From: UBA8337 sp937907245
GTDB taxonomy: Bacteria > Pseudomonadota > Alphaproteobacteria > RS24
Length of the DNA stretch: 64,000 nt
Direction: 5' to 3'
Assembly: GCA_965219485.1 (NCBI GenBank)
Contig: OZ244774.1
Coordinates: forward strand, 1,612,001 to 1,676,000
Below the pieces are notes generated by a model. The model saw nothing but the letters and a program-made list of their open reading frames with translations. It was not told the DNA's origin and did not search any database. This document shows, in pieces, positions 35,453 to 44,444 of the stretch (the stretch's first letter is position 1; each line of letters begins with the position of its first letter). Position numbers and translations under genes: made by a program.

Positions 35453-37387
35453 ATGTCATCAGCTAAAAAACCGAGTTTCACCAGCGAGCAAGCCCGCGTC
35501 GATACTGCCTCCATTGCGCCTTTGCCCAATAGCGAGAAAATTTATGTAACCGGTTCACGGCCAGATATTCGCGTGCCGATGCGCAAAATTAGCCAAGATG
35601 ATACGCCAACCGACATGGCGCTTTCTGGGCAATCGAGCGAGGAAAACCCGCCGATTTTTGTCTATGATACCTCCGGCCCTTATTCCGACCCCGCCCTCAA
35701 AATTGATATCCGCAATGGCCTCGCGCCTATGCGCCAAGCTTGGATTGAAGAGCGCAACGATACGCAAGAGCTGGATGGCCCCACTTCCGAATATGGCCAA
35801 GCCCGTTTGACCGATGAGAAATTGCAAGCCCTGCGGTTTAATTTGCAGCGCACGCCCAAGCGCGCTAAGGCGGGCAAAAATGTGACACAAATGCATTATG
35901 CGCGCGCCGGCATCATTACACCGGAAATGGAATATGTGGCCTTGCGCGAAAACCAAAACCGCGCGGCTTACCTAGAGAGCTTGGAAGCCACTGGCGAGCG
36001 CGGCAAACGGATGAGCGAGATGATGCTCAAACAACACGAAGGCGAGAGCTTTGGCGCCAATCTGCCGCTCGAAATTACGCCCGAATTTGTGCGCGAAGAA
36101 ATCGCCCGTGGACGCGCCATTATTCCGGCCAATATTAACCACCCTGAAATTGAGCCGATGATTATTGGTCGCAATTTTCTGGTCAAAATTAATGGCAATA
36201 TCGGTAATTCTGCCGTCTCGAGTTCGATCGGCGAAGAAGTCGATAAAATGACTTGGGGCATTCGTTGGGGCGCCGATACGATTATGGATCTATCGACAGG
36301 CAAACATATTCACGAAACCCGCGAATGGATTTTGCGCAATAGCCCAGTGCCCATTGGCACGGTACCGATTTATCAAGCACTCGAAAAAGTTGATGGCAAA
36401 GCCGAAGACCTAACGTGGGAAATGTTCCGCGATACGCTCATCGAACAAGCCGAACAAGGCGTCGATTATTTCACCATTCATGCGGGCGTGCTGCTTGAGT
36501 ATGTGCCGCTAACCGCCAATCGCCTGACCGGTATTGTGTCTCGCGGCGGCTCGATTATGGCGAAATGGTGCTTGGCGCATCATAAAGAAAATTTCCTCTA
36601 TACGCATTTCGCCGATATTTGCGAAATTATGAAAGCCTATGATGTCTCCTTCTCGCTCGGAGATGGCTTGCGCCCCGGCTCGGTTTGGGATGCCAATGAT
36701 GCGGCCCAATTGGGGGAGCTGAAAACATTGGGCGAGCTGACCCAAATCGCATGGCAACAAGATGTGCAAGTGATGATTGAAGGCCCCGGCCACGTGCCGA
36801 TGCAGCTCATCAAAGAGAATATGGACAAGCAGCTAGAGTGGTGTGACGAAGCGCCGTTTTACACGCTAGGGCCGCTGACCACCGATATTGCGCCGGGCTA
36901 TGACCATATCACCTCGGCCATTGGCGCTGCCCAAATCGGTTGGTATGGCACGGCCATGCTTTGCTATGTGACGCCGAAAGAACATTTGGGGCTGCCCAAT
37001 AAGCAAGATGTGAAAGACGGCATCATTACCTATAAGCTGGCAGCGCATGCGGCCGATTTGGCCAAAGGGCATCCGGGCGCGCAGATACGCGATAATGCTT
37101 TATCCAAAGCGCGTTTCGAGTTTCGTTGGGACGATCAATTTAATTTGGCGCTCGACCCAGACACGGCGCGCAGCTACCACGATGAAACCCTGCCGAAACA
37201 ATCGATGAAAGTGGCGCATTTCTGCTCGATGTGTGGGCCTCATTTCTGCTCGATGAAAATCACCCAAGATGTGCGCGAATACGCGGCCAAATTAAACATG
37301 AAGCCCGAGGATGCACTGGAAGCTGGTATGCAGGCCAAGTCGACCGAGTTTCGGGTTGGCGGCGCGCAAGTCTATAAAAAGGTCTAG
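35453..37387 (+). CDS. thiC: phosphomethylpyrimidine synthase ThiC
   Basis: 644 residues from the ATG at 35453; a TTG two codons earlier is possible. A radical SAM enzyme that rearranges 5-aminoimidazole ribotide into the HMP-P pyrimidine of thiamine. The C-terminal iron-sulfur motif CSMCGPHFCSM binds the [4Fe-4S] cluster. NGNIGNSAV, EGPGHVPM and DGLRPGS are core family stretches. Stands alone without thiOSGE; expression is likely controlled by the upstream TPP riboswitch. It abuts the convergent sulfatase gene. Confidence 0.97.
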   Translation: MSSAKKPSFTSEQARVDTASIAPLPNSEKIYVTGSRPDIRVPMRKISQDDTPTDMALSGQSSEENPPIFVYDTSGPYSDPALKIDIRNGLAPMRQAWIEERNDTQELDGPTSEYGQARLTDEKLQALRFNLQRTPKRAKAGKNVTQMHYARAGIITPEMEYVALRENQNRAAYLESLEATGERGKRMSEMMLKQHEGESFGANLPLEITPEFVREEIARGRAIIPANINHPEIEPMIIGRNFLVKINGNIGNSAVSSSIGEEVDKMTWGIRWGADTIMDLSTGKHIHETREWILRNSPVPIGTVPIYQALEKVDGKAEDLTWEMFRDTLIEQAEQGVDYFTIHAGVLLEYVPLTANRLTGIVSRGGSIMAKWCLAHHKENFLYTHFADICEIMKAYDVSFSLGDGLRPGSVWDANDAAQLGELKTLGELTQIAWQQDVQVMIEGPGHVPMQLIKENMDKQLEWCDEAPFYTLGPLTTDIAPGYDHITSAIGAAQIGWYGTAMLCYVTPKEHLGLPNKQDVKDGIITYKLAAHAADLAKGHPGAQIRDNALSKARFEFRWDDQFNLALDPDTARSYHDETLPKQSMKVAHFCSMCGPHFCSMKITQDVREYAAKLNMKPEDALEAGMQAKSTEFRVGGAQVYKKV

Positions 37388-38857
37388 CTACTTCCAACCG
37401 CGAGGGTTTGCGGCCATCTCCTGATTGCGCGCATCGAGAGCCGCTTTTAGGCGAGCGGCCACTTCGGGGTGACGCATCGAAATATCATACGACTCGTCAG
37501 GGTCGGATGTTAAATCATGCAGCCACGGGCCTTTTTTGGGCCATATCGGAATCGACACTGGGTCAGTGGCATAGACCACTGGTTTGGCATCGCGGTATTT
37601 ATATTTCGCATCGCGAACCGCCATGAGGGTGCCCGCGCCATAATAATAAACCACATCATGCGGCGAGGCGCCGCCGCGCAGACTAGACGCGAGGTTTCGC
37701 CCATCCAACAGGCGGTCATCGGGGGCTGGCAAATTCAACTCAGCCAGAATCGTTGGTAATAAATCCGTGCCCATGGCCAAAGCTGGGGAGCGCCGGGGGG
37801 CCAGCTGAGCCGGCCAATGGGCGATGAACGGTACATGTACCCCGCCCTCAAAACTTTGCCCTTTACGACCCCGGCCGACGCCTTTGCCTTGCCACCAAGG
37901 GCCATTGTCGCTGGTGATGATAAGCAGCGTATTGTCCAAAGTGCCGCGTTTTTTAAGAGCGGCTACAACGCGGCCCACCGTGTCGTCCAGCCCTTGCACC
38001 ACATCGCCATAGAGGCCGGCATCCGAACGGCCATGCTCATGCGGCGCGACATGCAATGGCACATGCGGGAAATTATGCGCGAGGTATAAAAACATCGGCT
38101 GGTCTTTAGGAGCGGCCGCGATGAAGCCCTCTGATTTTGCGGCATATAGCCCGTTCAACTGAGTTTGGTCGACGGGAGCCGCCACGGCAATTTTCTCACC
38201 TTGGGCAGGTGTCCCTTCCACCAAGTGGAACGGGTTCATATCATTGGAATGATAGGTGCCGAAAAAAGTCTCAAAGCCGAACTCTGTTGGAATGGATTTA
38301 TCATGGTCGCCCATGTGCCATTTGCCAACCATGGCGGTATGATAGCCACTGGCTTTTAACACGTCGGCCAAAATAATTTCTTCGCGTGGCAAGCGCACTG
38401 GATTGCCAAACAAACGATTGATACGGTCAACAAAATGCCCGCTCGGGAAAGGCACGGCCGTCAGCAGATTGCGCGATGGCAGACGCCCCGTCAGCATGGC
38501 CGCGCGAGACGGCGAACACACGGGCGATGGCGCATAATAATTTTCCATCACCACTGCATTTTTTGCCAAAGCATCCATATGCGGCGTGGCAATCATTCGG
38601 CTGCCCATAAAGCCAACATCGCCATGCCCCAAATCATCAAATAAAATGATAACGACATCGGGAGCATTTTTGGGTTTCGCCGCCGCCGCAAGGGTTTGCA
38701 AATAGGCCTGTTTCGAAGCCATATGAACGCCATCATCGGCTTGCTCATAGGTGGCGATACTGATCACGACATAAACAGCAAAAGCCACCAAAGCCCCAAC
38801 AGGCAGAGCCAGTAACAAGGCGATAAGGCGGGCCGTTTTTTTAAGTCGTGCGAGCAT
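37388..38857 (-). CDS. membrane-anchored type I sulfatase
   Basis: 489 residues. An N-terminal membrane segment (about 11-36) is uncleaved or a signal anchor. Type I sulfatase motifs: metal Asp74-Asp75 in ILFDDLGHGD, then VCSPSRAAMLTGR, in which Cys114 would become formylglycine (C-x-P-S-R). SDNGPWWQGKG holds later metal ligands. Arylsulfatase-like enzymes release sulfate from organic esters. A formylglycine-generating enzyme is required and not encoded here. The link to cysteine/sulfate assimilation genes 11 kb away is speculative. Confidence 0.9.
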   Translation of the reverse strand: MLARLKKTARLIALLLALPVGALVAFAVYVVISIATYEQADDGVHMASKQAYLQTLAAAAKPKNAPDVVIILFDDLGHGDVGFMGSRMIATPHMDALAKNAVVMENYYAPSPVCSPSRAAMLTGRLPSRNLLTAVPFPSGHFVDRINRLFGNPVRLPREEIILADVLKASGYHTAMVGKWHMGDHDKSIPTEFGFETFFGTYHSNDMNPFHLVEGTPAQGEKIAVAAPVDQTQLNGLYAAKSEGFIAAAPKDQPMFLYLAHNFPHVPLHVAPHEHGRSDAGLYGDVVQGLDDTVGRVVAALKKRGTLDNTLLIITSDNGPWWQGKGVGRGRKGQSFEGGVHVPFIAHWPAQLAPRRSPALAMGTDLLPTILAELNLPAPDDRLLDGRNLASSLRGGASPHDVVYYYGAGTLMAVRDAKYKYRDAKPVVYATDPVSIPIWPKKGPWLHDLTSDPDESYDISMRHPEVAARLKAALDARNQEMAANPRGWK

Positions 38858-38864
38858 AAGTCTC

Positions 38865-40199
38865 TTAAATCCCGAGGTTTACTTCGAGATTGGAAATGGC
38901 ATTCACGAAATTATTCGGGGCATGCGCCTGCTTGCCTGTCCACTCGATGTTGGGATACCGATCGAGAATACGCGCATAAGCCGTCTCAAGCTGCATATTG
39001 GCAATGCGCTGGCCCAGGCACACATGCGCGCCCGTACCAAAAGCCAAATGCTCATTGGCATTCGAGCGATGAATATCCATTTTATCGGGGTCTTCAAATA
39101 CGTCAGGGTCTCGGTTGGCAGCGCCATAATACATGATGACTTTTTCGCCTTTGGTAATTTTCTGACCCGAAAACTCGGCGTCTGCTTGGGCCGTGCGGCG
39201 CATATACATGACGGGCGACACGAGGCGCAAAGCCTCTGGCACCATTTGCGGAATGAGGCTCGGGTCGTCGATGAGCATTTGTTTTTGATCCTTAAATTGG
39301 GTCAACAAACGCATGGTGCCCGATAGGCTATTGCGGGTCGTATCATTGCCCGCAAAAATAATCAGCAACCAAGAGCCATCTAGATAAGACTGATCCATCG
39401 GTTCGCCATCCACCTCTGTGGTAGCAATAACGGTGAGCAAATCATCGCGCGGGTTCTTGCGCCGGTCGAGCAGCACTTTTTGGCCATAGCGGAACATCTG
39501 ACGGATATTCCAAAGGAATTTGGCAATAAACCAAGGTGATACTTTGGCTTCTGGATCTCCAATGATGTAAGAGGCATTTTCCAGATAATGCATCCAGCGA
39601 ACAATGCTCGGACGATCTTTTTCATCAATGCCCAGCATTTCGCACAAAGTATACATAGGCAACCATTCCGAAAAATTAGTCACCATGTCCACTTTGCCAT
39701 CGTTTTTCTTGGCGATGGCTTCCATATTATCGAGCAAGCGGTCAACTTCGGTCTCGACGCGCGATTGCAATTTGCCGATATAATCGGGCGTGAAAAACGG
39801 GCGATGTGCCATGCGCAACGGAATGTGCCACGGCTGATCCAAATTAATCATTGAGTTTAAAGCCGCGCCCGAAAGCCGCTTGGGGCCGCCACCTTTGGCG
39901 CTATATCCCATCAAAATACCGCCGGCGCCAGACGAGAAAGTCTTGGCGTCGAGGTCGCATTTTTTAACATCTTCATAGCGCGTCAAAGCCCAGAAACCTG
40001 CTACATCGGTCGATTTAGGCGGCTGCCACCAGCTAACCGGCGCTTTGTCGCGCAGCGTGTGAAAATAGTCATATGGCTGGCCATGATCGCGAAACATCGT
40101 CATGTCCATAAGATCAAAACCTTCCGGCGTCTCATAAGCGATATGAGGCGGACGATAGCTATTGTCTTCCGCTTCAATGGTTTCAGATAACAACTGCAT
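38865..40199 (-). CDS. cytochrome P450 (second, different family)
   Basis: 444 residues from the ATG at 40199 (GGGAGA upstream). Heme ligand Cys394 in FGTGAHVCLGQRIA; ExxR as Glu322-Arg325 (EALR); I-helix AGNDTTRNS (283-291). The substrate-recognition regions differ clearly from the CYP153-like enzyme 4 kb away, so this is not a recent duplicate. The family is not assigned; relatives with this I-helix act on alkyl, terpenoid or steroid chains. It ends 7 bp before the sulfatase gene on the same strand. Confidence 0.88.
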   Translation of the reverse strand: MQLLSETIEAEDNSYRPPHIAYETPEGFDLMDMTMFRDHGQPYDYFHTLRDKAPVSWWQPPKSTDVAGFWALTRYEDVKKCDLDAKTFSSGAGGILMGYSAKGGGPKRLSGAALNSMINLDQPWHIPLRMAHRPFFTPDYIGKLQSRVETEVDRLLDNMEAIAKKNDGKVDMVTNFSEWLPMYTLCEMLGIDEKDRPSIVRWMHYLENASYIIGDPEAKVSPWFIAKFLWNIRQMFRYGQKVLLDRRKNPRDDLLTVIATTEVDGEPMDQSYLDGSWLLIIFAGNDTTRNSLSGTMRLLTQFKDQKQMLIDDPSLIPQMVPEALRLVSPVMYMRRTAQADAEFSGQKITKGEKVIMYYGAANRDPDVFEDPDKMDIHRSNANEHLAFGTGAHVCLGQRIANMQLETAYARILDRYPNIEWTGKQAHAPNNFVNAISNLEVNLGI

Positions 40200-40384
40200 T
40201 TTGCATCTCCCTAACGCATCAAATTTGAAGCTGATTATAGGCAGAGTGCGCAAGCCATCAAGCGCAAAGCGGAGACAGCGGAGATTAATTGCACAAACCC
40301 ATCAAAACTAGATCGCGCATCCAAGGCGTTGCATACAAACACGGGCGTGCTAGGTTTGGCGCGAATATTAATTGGGAGAGAAAA

Positions 40385-41236
40385 ATGTTGTCAGTCGTGG
40401 TTACCGGAGCGTCCTCTGGAATTGGTCGTCAAATTTCTAAAACACTGGTGGAAAATGGCTATCGGGTTTTCGGCTCGGTTCGCAACAAGGCCGATGGCGA
40501 AGCGGTTTCCGCTGAGCTGGGCAAAACCTTTATGCCGCTCGTTTTCGACGTAACCAACGAAAAAGACGTGCAGGCCGCCGCCAAGCAAGTGGAAGCCGAG
40601 TTAAACGGCGAGAAACTGGCTGGCCTGATTAACAACGCCGGCATCGCGGTATTCGGCGCCATTCAAAATCTCAGCGCCGAAGAGTTTCGCTATCAATTTG
40701 ACGTGAACCTCATGGGCGTTTTCCATTGCACCCAAGCCTTCATGGGGCTGCTAGGCGCCGACACAGAACGCACGGGCGCGCCGGGCAAAATTATTAACAT
40801 AAGCTCCGTTTCCGGTGAGGCCGGCATGCCCTTCATGGGCGCCTATAATATGAGTAAATTCGGCCTCGAAGGGTTTTCTGAAGCCTTGCGTCGCGAGCTA
40901 ATGTTATTTGGCATTGATGTGGTTATCATCGCGCCAGGACCGGTAAAAACCGCCATTTGGGGCAAAGTCGACAAAGATCCCATGTTGGCGCGCTATGATA
41001 ATTCGCCATATCGCAAAGCCATCACAAAAGTTATCGGCCTCACCGAAGGCATGGAAAAAGCCGGCTGCGAGCCGGATGTGATTTCCCAACGCGCGCTGAA
41101 TATTTTGACGAGCGCCAAGCCGAAAACGCGCTATCGGATTGATGTGCAGTCCGGGCAGAACCGTTTTCTGGCGATGCTGCCGAAACGATGGGCCGATAAG
41201 ATGATTGCTAAGCAGATGGGGCTTGTGCGGAAGTAG
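40385..41236 (+). CDS. short-chain dehydrogenase/reductase
   Basis: 283 residues from the ATG at 40385 (GGGAGA upstream). TGASSGIG (7-14), NNAG, Ser in INISSVSG and YNMSKFG (Tyr-x-x-x-Lys) are complete. No Asp follows the second strand (FGSVRNKADG, with Arg), which suggests NADP(H). The C-terminal extension after residue 200 resembles retinol/3-oxoacyl-type SDRs. Divergent from the second P450. Its 3' side runs straight into the 123-bp repeat array. Confidence 0.88.
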   Translation: MLSVVVTGASSGIGRQISKTLVENGYRVFGSVRNKADGEAVSAELGKTFMPLVFDVTNEKDVQAAAKQVEAELNGEKLAGLINNAGIAVFGAIQNLSAEEFRYQFDVNLMGVFHCTQAFMGLLGADTERTGAPGKIINISSVSGEAGMPFMGAYNMSKFGLEGFSEALRRELMLFGIDVVIIAPGPVKTAIWGKVDKDPMLARYDNSPYRKAITKVIGLTEGMEKAGCEPDVISQRALNILTSAKPKTRYRIDVQSGQNRFLAMLPKRWADKMIAKQMGLVRK

Positions 41237-41249
41237 GGGGTCGCAATAA

Positions 41250-41962
41250 AAGCGATTTTTATATTTTCGCTACGGCCGACTTCGGGCTAAGTAGCCCTAC
41301 GCTGGCGGGCTATAAGCACTTAGCAGCTTGCTGCTTTAGTGCGCCTTGCCCCTCGTAAAGAGTAATACGATGGAACGATTTTGATGTTTTCGCTACGGCC
41401 GACTTCGGGCTAAGTAGCCCTACGCTGGCGGGCTATAAGCACTTAGCAGCTTGCTGCTTTAGTGCGCTTTGCCCCTCGTAAAGAGTAATGCGATGGAACG
41501 ATTTTGATATTTTCGCTACGGCCGACTTCGGGCTGAGTAGCCCTACGCTGGCGGGCTATAAGCACTTAGCAGCTTGCTGCTTTAGTGCGCCTTGCCCCTC
41601 GTAAAGAGTAATGCGATGGAATGATTTTTATATTTTCGCTACGGCCGACTTCGGGGCGTGGCCCCTACGCTGGCGGGCTATAAACCCTTGCCAACTTATT
41701 GGCTTAGGGTGCCTTGCCCCTCGTAAAGAGTAATGCGATGGAACGATTTTTATATTTTCGCTACGGCCGACTGCGGGCTGAGTAGCCCTACGCTGGCGGG
41801 CTATAAACCCTTGCCAACTTGTTGGCTTAGGGTGCCTTGCCCCTCGTAAAGAGTAATGCGATGGAACGATTTTTATATTTTCGCTACGGCCGACTGCGGG
41901 CTGAGTAGCCCTACGCTGGCGCAAGGCGGGCTGGGGTTGCCTTTGGCAACCTAGCCCTTTTA
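41250..41962. repeat. tandem array of 123-bp units carrying two covarying hairpins
   Basis: The landmark CGCTACGGCCGAC recurs at 41268, 41391, 41514, 41637, 41759 and 41882, so the period is 123 bp except once (122). Each unit holds hairpin A (GGGCT/AGCCC, loop AAGT or GAGT; GGGGC/GCCCC with loop GTG in copy 4). Copies 1-5 also hold a 27-nt hairpin B. Hairpin B has two stem versions: GCACT-T-AGCAG in copies 1-3 and ACCCT-T-GCCAA in copies 4-5. Both have exact complements on the 3' side, a T/TT internal loop and a CTTG or CTTA tetraloop. Flanking bases are nearly identical. Copy 6 is cut short before tRNA-Ser. Confidence 0.95.
41928..41961 (+). terminator. terminator-like hairpin at the end of the 123-bp array
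   Basis: GGGCT (41928-41932) pairs with AGCCC (41953-41957), and GGTTGCC (41935-41941) with GGCAACC (41945-41951), around TTT; TTTT follows. It could end + strand transcripts from the dehydrogenase gene just before the convergent tRNA-Ser. Confidence 0.6.
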
Positions 41963-41965
41963 GCG

Positions 41966-42052
41966 CGGAGAGGGAGGGATTCGAACCCCCGGAACGCGTA
42001 AACGCTCAACGGTTTTCGAGACCGCCCCATTCAACCACTCTGGCACCTCTCC
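41966..42052 (-). tRNA. tRNA-Ser (anticodon CGA)
   Basis: On the minus strand: acceptor GGAGAGG/CCTCTCC, D-arm GCCAGAGTGG, anticodon stem GCGGT/ACCGT around loop CTCGAAA (anticodon CGA), a long variable arm (TTGAGCGTTTACGCG) typical of serine tRNAs, T-loop GGTTCGAATCC and discriminator G. No CCA is encoded, unlike the tRNA-Arg in this window. Confidence 0.96.
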
Positions 42053-42227
42053 TGCACCACACACAGCCAAAACATAATCGCGCTCTAGCTCGGTTCGCCA
42101 TCTTGTAAACTATTTATTCCAGACGTGCAAAGCACAAGCTGAGATTATTTACCCCACACACACATCGTAAAAAAATTGCGCAAGCTCCCCCAAGTGACTA
42201 CCCTCCCACAACAAGAGGAGACACAAC

Positions 42228-43118
42228 ATGCAAGATTTTAAAGATAAAGTTGCCGTCATCACCGGCGCCGCTAATGGCATTGGACTGGATATCGCCAAAA
42301 CCCTCATCCGCCAAGGATGCCACGTCGTCATCTCCGATATTCACCTCACCGACGCCCAAGCGCGCGCCGACCAACTCCAAGCCATGCCCGATGCTTCAGC
42401 CAGCGCTATCGCCATCGCTTGTGATGTTACCGATGTAACCCAAATCACCGCGCTGGCCGATGCGGCTTGGGCGCATTTTGGCCACGTAGATGCCCTGTTC
42501 AATAATGCCGGCGTGGGCGCTGGCATGTCGCCTGCCGTCAAAACCAAAGATGAAGATTTGCGCTGGGCCTTCGAAGTTAATTTCTTCGGCAATTGGAACA
42601 CCTGCATGGAGTTCACCCGCCGCTTTACCAAACAAGGCACACCCGCCCATATTTGCAATACGGCATCCGAAAACGCCATCGGTTGGCCCGCCCCCTATAT
42701 GGCTGGCTATAACGCCTCCAAAGCCGCCGTGCTGGGCTACACCGGCATGCTGCGCATGGAATTACCTGAGCACATCTCCATCTCTTTGCTGTGCCCGGGC
42801 TGGACACAGACCGAGATTGCAAACTCCGGCGCGCTGCGCCCCGAAGCCTTTGGAGGGCCCAAGCCGGTGCGCGAAATGCTTATCGAGGGCGATGTCACCC
42901 CCTATGACGTAGAGACCGTGGGCGCCCACACGATTGAGCAAATCAAACAAGGCTCGTTTTATATCTTCCCACATTACGCCGCGCGCCATTTGGCCGAAGA
43001 ACGAAACAACGAAATTAGCGCCGCCTTCGAGGCTCAACAAACCGATGTCGACGATTGGCAAGCCCATGATACGCGCACGTTTTTTGCAAATATGATGACC
43101 GCGAAAAACAAAAAGTGA
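42228..43118 (+). CDS. short-chain dehydrogenase/reductase
   Basis: 296 residues; AGAGGAG lies before the ATG. TGAANGIG (12-19), Asp at the end of strand two (ISDIHLTD, NAD-type), NNAGVG, and YNASKAAVLG (Tyr-x-x-x-Lys). In place of the usual ISS the catalytic-Ser strand reads CNTASENAIG. Residues after 190 include an extended substrate loop. Third SDR of the P450 block; its substrate is unknown. Convergent with the TPR gene across a GGCAAGGGCCTTGCC hairpin. Confidence 0.88.
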   Translation: MQDFKDKVAVITGAANGIGLDIAKTLIRQGCHVVISDIHLTDAQARADQLQAMPDASASAIAIACDVTDVTQITALADAAWAHFGHVDALFNNAGVGAGMSPAVKTKDEDLRWAFEVNFFGNWNTCMEFTRRFTKQGTPAHICNTASENAIGWPAPYMAGYNASKAAVLGYTGMLRMELPEHISISLLCPGWTQTEIANSGALRPEAFGGPKPVREMLIEGDVTPYDVETVGAHTIEQIKQGSFYIFPHYAARHLAEERNNEISAAFEAQQTDVDDWQAHDTRTFFANMMTAKNKK

Positions 43119-43138
43119 CGGCAAGGGCCTTGCCCCCC

Positions 43139-44431
43139 TTAACCGCCGGTTTTGGCATTTCTTTGTTCCGCCAAGCGGCGTTCAATCGAGCGTATCCAAC
43201 GGAAGGCATCGCGGGCCGTGTCATCATCGTCCCCCGCTTTGCGGAACGCTTTAATGGCGGCGTCATATTTTTCGGTCCGCACCCGCGCAATCCCTAATAA
43301 CAACCATGTGTCGGCTGGCTTTTCTAACTCGCCTTTTTCTAGTGCTTTTTCTAAAGCCGCTTCGGCTTTGGCCCATTCTTCATCTTGCAAATGGCTTTGC
43401 GCCAATTGCTCATAAAATTTGCCCTTATCCGATTTCTTCGCGGCTTTCGTCAGCGGCGCAATAGAGGCCCTCCACTCGCGAGCATGGCGATAGCTTTGCG
43501 CCAAGAGTTCGTAATTTTTTTCGGTTTTTTCTATCGTGCCTGCATCCATGCCGCTTTGCAAAACCTGCGCCGCCTTGATGGGCACATCATGGTATAAATA
43601 AAGCTGCGCCATGGAAGACAGCTCTTTCGATGAAGTCAACATACCCTGCACATGCATCGCTTGCTGGGCAACAAAAGCTAGTTTTTCATCCTCGGCATCA
43701 TAATAAACCGCTGTGAGCTGCTGCCAGAAAGTTTTTACCCCCGGCCAACGCTCCACCGCATCTTCTAAAACCGGCCGAGCCTCTTTGTATCTCTCCTGTT
43801 GCAGCAGCACGGATAGTAAAATCCGCGTCCATTGCTGTTTGGGCGCTTCGGCTTTGGAGAGAGCGAGGCGAATATCTTTTTCTGCCGCCAGCAAATGACT
43901 CATGCCCAAATGAATCTGCGCCCGAAGCGCAAATGCACCCGCACTCGGCTCTCCATCTAGGGCGGCGAACCATTGCTCCAAAAGCGTTAAAGATTTTTGC
44001 CCCTGCCCTTCAGCCAAATAAAGCTGCGCCAAATTATAAGTTAAATCACTGACCACGCGAGCCGGCAAATGGCCCGTGGCCACGGCGCGCTCGAACCTCT
44101 CAATGGTTTTGGCGTACTCGCCTTGTGCGGCATAAATAAAGCCCATGGTCTGAATGGCCACCGCTTTTTCATAGGGCTTAAACCGCTCGCTATCTAGGAT
44201 GGCTTGCAAAGGCACAAAAGCTTCTAGGTATTTCTCTTCGCCGAGCAGAGCTTGGGATTGCTCAATGCGTTGGAAGGCCGCTTTGCCCAAAACTTCCGAG
44301 CGTCGGGTTTTTGGTTTTTCGCGTTTGGCTTTTTGTGCCTGCGCTTGGCCCAAATCAGAGCCGATAAATCCCCCGCTCATGGGCGCAAAGAACAGCGCCA
44401 AAGCGGTTATAAAGAGAGTTACAAAGTTCAT
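43139..44431 (-). CDS. periplasmic TPR-repeat protein, last gene of TonB2-type operon
   Basis: 430 residues. Signal peptide at about 1-33 (ending AQAQA-Q), then a basic segment and helical tetratricopeptide-type repeats through most of the chain (QTMGFIYAAQGEYAKTIERF and LLLGIARVRTEKYDAAIKAF are clear units). In gammaproteobacterial TonB2/TtpC operons a TPR protein occupies the same last position; its role is unsettled. It follows tonB by 13 bp. Confidence 0.82.
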   Translation of the reverse strand: MNFVTLFITALALFFAPMSGGFIGSDLGQAQAQKAKREKPKTRRSEVLGKAAFQRIEQSQALLGEEKYLEAFVPLQAILDSERFKPYEKAVAIQTMGFIYAAQGEYAKTIERFERAVATGHLPARVVSDLTYNLAQLYLAEGQGQKSLTLLEQWFAALDGEPSAGAFALRAQIHLGMSHLLAAEKDIRLALSKAEAPKQQWTRILLSVLLQQERYKEARPVLEDAVERWPGVKTFWQQLTAVYYDAEDEKLAFVAQQAMHVQGMLTSSKELSSMAQLYLYHDVPIKAAQVLQSGMDAGTIEKTEKNYELLAQSYRHAREWRASIAPLTKAAKKSDKGKFYEQLAQSHLQDEEWAKAEAALEKALEKGELEKPADTWLLLGIARVRTEKYDAAIKAFRKAGDDDDTARDAFRWIRSIERRLAEQRNAKTGG

Positions 44432-44444
44432 CTCGCCGCCCTCT

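Noticed and set aside
41628..41924. 98-residue minus-strand ORF through the repeats
   Set aside because: It stays open only because the period is divisible by three. Copy 4's one-base shorter hairpin A shifts the frame, while the hairpin itself is preserved by complementary changes.
41268..41962. Integron attC array (period of 123 bp recalls Vibrio cholerae repeats)
   Set aside because: No GTTRRRY/RYYYAAC core sites, no cassette ORFs between units and no integrase gene.
41250..41962. CRISPR array
   Set aside because: The units are directly tandem with no unique spacers, the repeat is far too long, and there are no cas genes.
41962..42227. Integrated element at tRNA-Ser
   Set aside because: No integrase, no duplicated tRNA 3' end and no phage or plasmid genes on either side.
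32969..43118. Secondary-metabolite biosynthetic cluster suggested by two P450s and three dehydrogenases
   Set aside because: No core synthase (PKS, NRPS, terpene or RiPP) is present; catabolic oxidation fits better.
43119..43138. Bidirectional terminator between the SDR and TPR genes
   Set aside because: GGCAAG/CTTGCC forms a short hairpin, but no adjacent T-run follows on the + strand and only a delayed one on the minus strand, so it was not listed as a terminator.
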